From Mesostigma viride (taxonomy: Eukaryota; Streptophyta; Mesostigmatophyceae; Mesostigmatales; Mesostigmataceae), in NCBI GenBank assembly GCA_009746045.1, contig RPFO01002109.1, forward strand, positions 1 through 22,794: a DNA stretch of 22,794 nt, in the 5' to 3' direction. A model generated the notes under the pieces. It had not been told where the DNA came from and ran no database searches. It saw only the letters and a list, made by a program, of their open reading frames with translations. Positions 19,220-22,794 of this stretch are shown here, piece after piece. The position numbers and the translations under genes were made by a program. Numbering within the stretch: position 1 is the first letter of the stretch; every line of letters begins with the position of its first letter.

Positions 19220-19460
19220 AGGAGATTCCTGTCGACAGTGGGCATTGGAAAAAAAAGGATGATGCCAAGAAAGAGGACCTTTTGGGCGGTGCTAACCACC
19301 CGTGCCTCAAAAATTGCGGCAAGCAGGTGCATGGTTTCTGCACCGGAATGTTTCAAGAGCCGGATGCGGAAGAGGGAACGCGGGATGGACTTGCCCGGAG
19401 TGTGGCGGGCCAGGGCGCCGTTCAGAACCAAACGATGATACCATGGCGGTAGATAACTAA
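19220..19460 (+). pseudogene. PHD-like zinc finger fragment with a -1 frame break
   Basis: After an acceptor-like TTATGCAG, the frame reads VDSGHWKKKDDAKKEDLLGG and then PCLKNCGKQVHGFCTGMF (C-x3-C-x4-H-x2-C; first Cys codon 19303-19305). The expected closing pair, GWTCPECGG, is present at about 19383-19409 but in the -1 frame, continuing to TAA at 19458-19460. The break lies between about 19350 and 19385. In the original frame the protein ends at 19452. Together the pieces resemble PHD or related treble-clef fingers seen in chromatin proteins and in protist transposon proteins. It may be a decayed exon or may contain an unseen splice. It is not closely similar to the PHD at 13834. Confidence 0.5.
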
Positions 19461-19807
19461 GCCCAGCGGCCCGGACCTGCCAACCGACAATCAAAGTTCT
19501 ACCTTATACTATGGCCATAATGTGTGAAGCTAGCGTTTTCACGTTTGTTGCTTTCTGACGACAATGCTGTGTGAAGTCATTATGTGTCCTGACATGACTT
19601 ATTGCCCATGATGACTTAGAACTGTGGGAGAATCTCTCATGCATTATATGGACCATGCCACATAGAGCCGGAATCACGTCCATGTTCGTTTCACGGTTGG
19701 ACAAGTTTGAGATTGAGAAAATTAATGTCCCCTACATTAGAATCAATGTTAGCCACACTTAAGGAGACCAAATCAACTTATTTTCTTGAGTCGGCATCAA
19801 AAGTGTC
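19461..19807. other. Spacer, no supported gene
   Basis: Several stops occur in all frames, with frames of 66 codons at most. No motif or repeat beyond short ATGACTTA/CATTATG similarities. Confidence 0.5.
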
Positions 19808-20164
19808 CTAAATTTCGCAATTTGTCCTAATCCAGTGCAACACCTCAACCTGGCCGCTCTTAGGGTGGCGAATCGGGGCGTCGTTGTCGTTGCGGAGCTT
19901 CAGCACGCTTGTCACAGCGGCGTCATTGTAGGCGAGTAAGGTATCGATGTCTGCCAGGCTCAAACGCTGGCCTGGCATGTAGAATGAGGAAGAAATGGCG
20001 TCCGGCAAGGAGGTTTCAGCAGCTATCGGAGTTGCTTCCGAAGTCTTGGATCGCTTGTTAGCGGCGTTCTTGGCGACGACAATGTCGTGGGCGATTTTGT
20101 TTGCAGCAATCTGGGCATCAATAGAATCCGCGGCAAGAGCTGAAGACGATGCGGGGACCTCCAT
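19808..20164 (-). CDS. Hypothetical protein, 118 codons
   Basis: The minus-strand frame starts at 20164 and has a coding-like composition. An Ala-rich, helix-prone N-terminal half (residues 10-37, AADSIDAQIAANKIAHDIVV and onward) has a short basic patch KRSK. A second half contains RLSLADIDTLLAYNDAAVTS and ends QVEVLHWIRTNCEI. No signal peptide, membrane segment or known domain was recognised. It could be the first exon of a longer gene, since the frame ends soon after a helical segment. Element E is inserted 8 bp upstream of its start codon and should separate it from its original promoter or 5' UTR. Function unknown. Confidence 0.45.
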   Translation of the reverse strand: MEVPASSSALAADSIDAQIAANKIAHDIVVAKNAANKRSKTSEATPIAAETSLPDAISSSFYMPGQRLSLADIDTLLAYNDAAVTSVLKLRNDNDAPIRHPKSGQVEVLHWIRTNCEI

Positions 20165-20796
20165 AGCTACGTTTAACCCGTGTTTTTTTACAACGCGATG
20201 TATCGCGTTGTAGGGTTAGAACGCGATGTATCGCGTTGTAATCTGACACGTGGCAGGCACAGTAGATACGAGATTTTCGGTCTGAAACTCGGTGGACGGC
20301 CTCCTTACATCCCGTAGAACTCAAGAAAAAATCCTGGTATTTTTTGGATTTTTTTTGTGACAGCTGCAAACAAATATGTACCATTGAAATAAGGCATTTT
20401 CGCGGGACGAAGGTGAAGACGACGGCGATGGCGGCAGGTAGATCTCGCCAGTTTTCGCGCGAATTTCAGTGGTTGTTGGGTGGCACGACGATGATGATGC
20501 GTTCAAAGGTTGATAATTAGGTTTCTACGAGTTTGTTGAGGTACTGGGGCAAAGGAAACGTAGATTTTTCCAGTTTCGCACCCAACTTTCATGCGGAAAC
20601 CCTGGAAACCGGCATACATATTATTACGTCAAGACTCGGGTCTGCTGCGGCACCATGCTTGGTATTTCCATGGTGTTTCGACTTCTTAACACATGTTTAT
20701 TCATTCCGAACGCCCGGACGCTCGGCTAAACCGAGATTTGTGCAGACTTTTATTGGGTAGCTCCGGGCATGATGGTGCCTGCAAATAGCGGAAGGC

Positions 20797-21404
20797 GTGA
20801 CCGTGGCTATTGCTACGGTATGCTGTATTTTCCTGGAAATGGCCTCTGCCACCGGCTCAATAGTGCTTGCAGGCGTAAGTATATCGTGTTTCTACCTAGT
20901 TTCTGCCAGTTTTCCACTTATTTCTACCGACCTCTGCCCAGCCTCTCTAAGACCGCCATCCTACTCGACGTTGCTTGCATGTCAGCCATAGCAGGAATTC
21001 TCCCGATTTCTGGCCTGCGCTGGTTGTCTCTTTGATAGCAGGTTGCAGTTGTGCAGTATTTAGGTGCTGTATACGTCGTCAAGCCGTGAATATATCGTGA
21101 GGATTGGATATTGATGGTTTATACTGCGTTGATTGTGCAAGAAGATCAGCTAGGTGCCCATAATCATGATGTATAATCATGTGTTGTTAGCATCTTGCCA
21201 CCATTTGCTAGCATGCATTCCAGCGTCATCTTTGCCTGCATGTAAGCTCATGGATCACTCAACCTATCCAAGCCTTGCATTACACATGCCTCTTTCTTTC
21301 AGGATTGCACACGTTATGGAATGAAAACCCAGTGCCTCCCTTCCCACGAGGCATGTGCTCAACACGTTGTGAGAGTGGATGATGCTTTGGCTATGGCTGC
21401 CTGA
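20797..21404 (+). CDS. Putative two-exon small protein inside element E
   Basis: Exon 1 (20797-20874) starts ATGACCGTGGC and encodes a hydrophobic 26-residue stretch, VAIATVCCIFLEMASATGS and onward, resembling a signal or membrane segment. It ends at a consensus donor GGC|GTAAGTAT. The intron 20875-21302 ends in the strong acceptor CTCTTTCTTTCAG. Exon 2 (21303-21404) keeps phase and reads DCTRYGMKTQCLPSHEACAQ and onward to TGA, giving 59 residues with several Cys. An alternative frame from 20769 is also open through the same splice (61 codons), so the coding frame is not settled. An AATAAA lies downstream at 21600. The splice signals are good; the protein assignment is tentative and its function unknown. 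Confidence 0.35.
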
Positions 21405-21599
21405 TTCAGTCATATAATGTCATCCAGTCATGATGTTTGATGCATGTTTGATGCTGTATAACTTATACAACTCCTATTTTCAACGTGTTGACCCTCCTAG
21501 CTCATGATATCCCCGTTTATGGGGCTCGTGTCGTTGTGTCATGTTGTGAAGGGCTCTCATTTTTCCCACTGCGTTGTACTGCGTTGTAATTGTAATGCT

Positions 21600-21605
21600 A
21601 ATAAA
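21600..21605 (+). terminator. Polyadenylation signal AATAAA
   Basis: AATAAA inside GCTAATAAAAAATAGC lies about 195 bp after the stop of the putative spliced frame, at a sensible distance for its 3' end. AATAAA-like hexamers are common in AT-rich DNA, so the support is moderate. Confidence 0.4.
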
Positions 21606-21965
21606 AAATAGCTCCAGTGGCCCAATGGGCCTGAGTTTTGTTTCACAGAGCCTGCATATGTTGCCCATAGCTCGTGCAAGAAGCCTGATTTTTTTCATGA
21701 ACCATTTGCGAATAAGCACATGACTTGTGACCTAGGGTCAACAAATCGCGGTCATGGTCAGACCCCCCTGTATTCAAACCAGTGTATCTCTCTAATGAAT
21801 TAGCATTTTGTAGGTCTGCGCAGCTCAAAAAATCCTTTGATTTATGGGCTTTCAGGAAAGTATACACATGACTATGAAAAAAAATTTTCCCTAGATGTTA
21901 TGACGTGTTCTATAAATAGCTTACAACGCAGTATATCGCGTTCTAAAAAAAAAAACACGGGTTAA

Positions 21966-22167
21966 TAGCACCTAGACGAGGGCAGGGGGCGCAGGCACAC
22001 TGATCACGTGCGTGGTGCCGCCATAATGTGCAGAAAAATAGCGAGATCTGCTGGGCAGGCCGCTGGCGATAACTTGCGAAATCCTGGGCGATGGCTGCCA
22101 AAAATTAGATCGGCGTGTTCGTCATCAAAAGGCGAGTCTATTGCAATTTACCCGACCAAATTTCATC
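21966..22167. other. Flank of element E, likely former upstream region of the minus-strand frame
   Basis: With element E removed, this sequence would directly precede the start codon at 20164. It includes TGATCACGTGCGTGG (an E/G-box CACGTG at about 22006-22011). No frame is recognisable. Confidence 0.4.
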
Positions 22168-22794
22168 ATGGATGGATGGATGGAGGGAGGGAGGGAGGGA
22201 GGGAGGGAGGGAGGGAGGGAGGGAGGAGGGAGGGAGGGAGGGAGGGAGGAGGAGGGAGGGAGGAGGGAGGGAGGAGGGAGGGAGGGAGGGAGGAGGGAGG
22301 GAGGGAGGGAGGAGGGAGGGAGGAGGGAGGGAGGAGGGAGGGAGGAGGGGGGAGGGAGGGAGGAGGGAGGGAGGGAGGGAGGGAGGGGGAGGAGGGAGGG
22401 AGGGAGGGAGGGGAGGGAGGGAGGAGGGAGGGAGGGAGGAGGAGGGAGGGAGGAGGAGGGAGGGAGGGAGGGAGGGAGGGAGGGAGGGAGGGAGGGAGGG
22501 AGGGAGGAGGGAGGGGAGGGAGGGAGGGGGCGGGAGGGAGGGAGGAGGGGGAGGGGAGGGAGGGAGGGAGGGAGGGAGGAGGGAGGGAGGGAGGAGGAGG
22601 GAGGAGGGAGGAGGGAGGGAGGGAGGGAGGAGGGAGGGAGGGAGGGAGGGGGAGGAGGGAGGGAGGGAGGGAGGGAGGGGAGGAGGGGAGGGAGGGGGGA
22701 GGGAGAAGGGAGGGAGGGAGGGAGGGAGGGAGGGACGGGGAGAGGGGGAGGGAGGAGGGGAGGAGGGAGGGAGGAGGGGGGAGGGGGAGGGAGG
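22168..22794. repeat. (GATG)n to (GGGA)n satellite
   Basis: Four GGAT units change directly into GGGA repeats with many single-base slips and occasional GGGG runs, continuing to the window end. This is the same motif and strand as 505-1020 and opposite in strand to 11963-12083. Its end is not visible. Confidence 0.96.

Larger units (their letters stand above)
20173..21965 (+). mobile_element. Family E TTAA element, complete non-autonomous copy (piggyBac-like)
   Basis: TTAA at 20173-20176 is followed by CCCGTG and a T-run; the other end is an A-run, CACGGG and TTAA at 21962-21965. The inner element is 1785 bp with about 40-bp imperfect TIRs. The left end has two near-palindromes (20189-20212 and 20220-20237, core GCGATGTATCGC). 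The right end has one (21923-21943, core GCAGTATATCGC). The TTAA duplication and CCC ends are piggyBac hallmarks. No transposase frame is present. Inside is a likely transcription unit with an intron and AATAAA. It separates the minus-strand frame at 19808-20164 from its upstream sequence. Confidence 0.85.

Overview
This is a gene-poor, repeat-rich stretch of nuclear DNA from a eukaryote. The evidence is spliced coding fragments with GT..AG introns, a PHD finger, an OTU-type cysteine-protease fragment, a LINE-type reverse-transcriptase fragment, TTAA-flanked (piggyBac-like) elements and long tetranucleotide satellites. There are no prokaryotic operons, ribosome binding sites or CRISPR arrays. 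A green alga, streptophyte or other protist would fit this repeat style, but nothing here identifies the species. No intact, confidently functional protein gene was found; most open frames are by-products of repeats.

Region 1 (1-12300) is a nested transposon mosaic. Two arms of about 2.03 kb (1021-3055 and 9941-11962) form a long inverted repeat, and each arm ends outward in the same satellite order, (GGGA)n then (GTGA)n. Each arm carries an outward-reading, intron-containing piece of an OTU protease with the same frameshift. Between the arms lie element B (3060-4660, about 350-bp terminal inverted repeats, TA duplication), element C (6404-9855, 122-bp terminal inverted repeats, A-tract flanks) and a 54-bp direct repeat immediately inside both arms. 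C contains a large (TGTGTGCG)n array.

Region 2 (12300-17250) holds a possible tRNA-derived SINE, a diverged minus-oriented copy of a TTAA element (12740-13279), a clear minus-strand PHD finger (13834-14112) flanked by 27-bp direct repeats, a promoter-like segment with two G-boxes and a TATA sequence near 16 kb, a broken reverse transcriptase (16103-16400), and a perfect three-part heat-shock element upstream of a TATA sequence.

Region 3 (17252-22794) contains two complete non-autonomous TTAA elements (17256-18599 and 20177-21961). Although their ends differ (CCCATAGTCCGG versus CCCGTG plus a T-run), both carry a subterminal palindrome with the core GCGATRTATCGC. Between them are a 95-bp tandem repeat, a frameshifted PHD-like zinc finger and a minus-strand 118-codon frame whose start lies 8 bp from the second element. 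That second element carries a plausible two-exon transcription unit. The window ends in a further (GGGA)n satellite.

The most interesting points are the satellite-capped inverted repeat with OTU fragments in both arms, and the palindromic core shared by two otherwise different TTAA families.
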